In this document: piece after piece, positions 63,821-64,000 of the stretch | How the letters are laid out: each line of letters opens with the position of its first letter | Position numbering within the stretch: the first letter of the stretch is position 1 | DNA from: Pseudomonadota bacterium | GTDB taxonomy: Bacteria; Pseudomonadota; Gammaproteobacteria; Competibacterales; Competibacteraceae | Length of the DNA: 64,000 nucleotides | Assembly: GCA_022709365.1 (NCBI GenBank) | Contig: JAKLIY010000016.1 | Location: 20,080 to 84,079 of the forward strand | Direction: 5' to 3' | The notes under the pieces: generated by a model | Database searches by the model: none | Told to the model about the DNA's origin: nothing | Seen by the model: the letters and a program-made list of their open reading frames with translations, nothing else | Position numbers and translations under genes: made by a program

Positions 63821-64000
63821 ATGGCTGCCGTGCTCGAAAAACTCTCGCAAAAGTGGATTGGCTACCGCGTCAGGGCAGCTCGCGAAGCCAAGGGCTGGAC
63901 ACAGGAGCAGCTTACGCAAGGACTCGCTTTGAAGGATCGTCAATCGGTCTCCGACATCGAGAACGGCAAACGTGCGTTGAAGCCGGATGAACTGTTGACG
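63821..64000 (+). CDS. XRE-family helix-turn-helix protein (partial)
   Basis: The frame runs off the window. It includes 'WIGYRVRAAREAKGWTQEQL' and 'DRQSVSDIENGKRALKPDEL', a Cro/C1-type DNA-binding domain. ATG 63821 directly abuts the AGGAG, while a GTG at 63830 has the better 9-nt spacing and may be the real start. The upstream DNA (63730-63800) is AT-rich, suggesting the edge of another mobile segment. The rest could be an ImmA/HipA-type partner or a phage repressor; undecidable here. Confidence 0.75.
   Translation, partial: MAAVLEKLSQKWIGYRVRAAREAKGWTQEQLTQGLALKDRQSVSDIENGKRALKPDELLT

Noticed and set aside
1..64000. tRNA, rRNA genes and CRISPR arrays
   Set aside because: TTCGAATCC-like words occur only inside coding genes without cloverleaf partners; no regularly spaced repeats of CRISPR type were seen.

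Overview
The window reads as a chromosomal segment of a high-GC gammaproteobacterium. Supporting signs are the hemC-hemD-hemX order beside argH, the nrdR-ribD-ribE-ribBA-ribH-nusB operon, pilS-pilR, and a complete exosortase A (XrtA/PEP-CTERM) exopolysaccharide locus. A relative of the Competibacter/Contendobacter group would fit, but this is inference from gene content only.

Layout. 1-3277 (minus): heme genes hemX, hemD, hemC. 3325-7369 (plus): argH, a CBS-domain protein and two tandem histone-deacetylase-family enzymes. 7485-13202 (plus): glyA, then the nrdR/riboflavin/nusB operon, ending in a hairpin terminator. 13258-19516 is accessory: a single-chain MmeI-like type IIG restriction-modification enzyme, then a decayed phage block. 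That block holds a MuF head protein fused to a PBECR-like nuclease domain, a second toxin-like tail with an HEMGH zinc motif, two paralogous small Cys-containing genes, two identical 96-bp palindromic repeats, a foldable RNA-like element, and broken tail/head genes on the minus strand. 19576-31564: two alpha/beta hydrolases, class II DAHP synthase, a glutamine amidotransferase, suhB-like phosphatase, nadE, sucCD and pilSR. 31582-37953: PduO-type cobalamin adenosyltransferase, a very AT-rich gap with a structured leader before a secreted lytic transglycosylase, a DUF1285 protein, an unknown membrane-anchored protein, a QmcA/NfeD pair and an SDR oxidoreductase.

38000-45684 is a patchwork. It contains a MITE-like element, a frameshifted AlbA/Schlafen-type gene, and an AT-richer glycan cassette (GT39-like, GtrA, methyltransferase, GT2, epimerase, GtrB-like GT2). 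Two of three partial copies of the same glycosyltransferase N-terminus bracket this cassette. 45684-60355 (minus) holds a Uma2 nuclease and then the XrtA/EPS locus: amidotransferase, GT4, exosortase A, FemAB, deacetylase, WecB, ATPase, outer-membrane protein, tyrosine kinase, chain-length protein and export lipoprotein. 60472-63668 (plus) is a LolD/MacB-type ABC pair, and an XRE regulator runs off the right end.

How it works together. The XrtA locus should build, polymerise and export an exopolysaccharide and process PEP-CTERM proteins encoded elsewhere; no PEP-CTERM substrate is visible here. Repeats have invaded coding sequence at several points: the hemD 5' end, the middle of the MmeI-like gene, the 3' end of the GT4 gene, and a phage small gene. 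The most unusual content is the phage toxin-tip remnant (16278-18913), the glycosyltransferase fragments that flank the glycan cassette, and two candidate structured RNAs.
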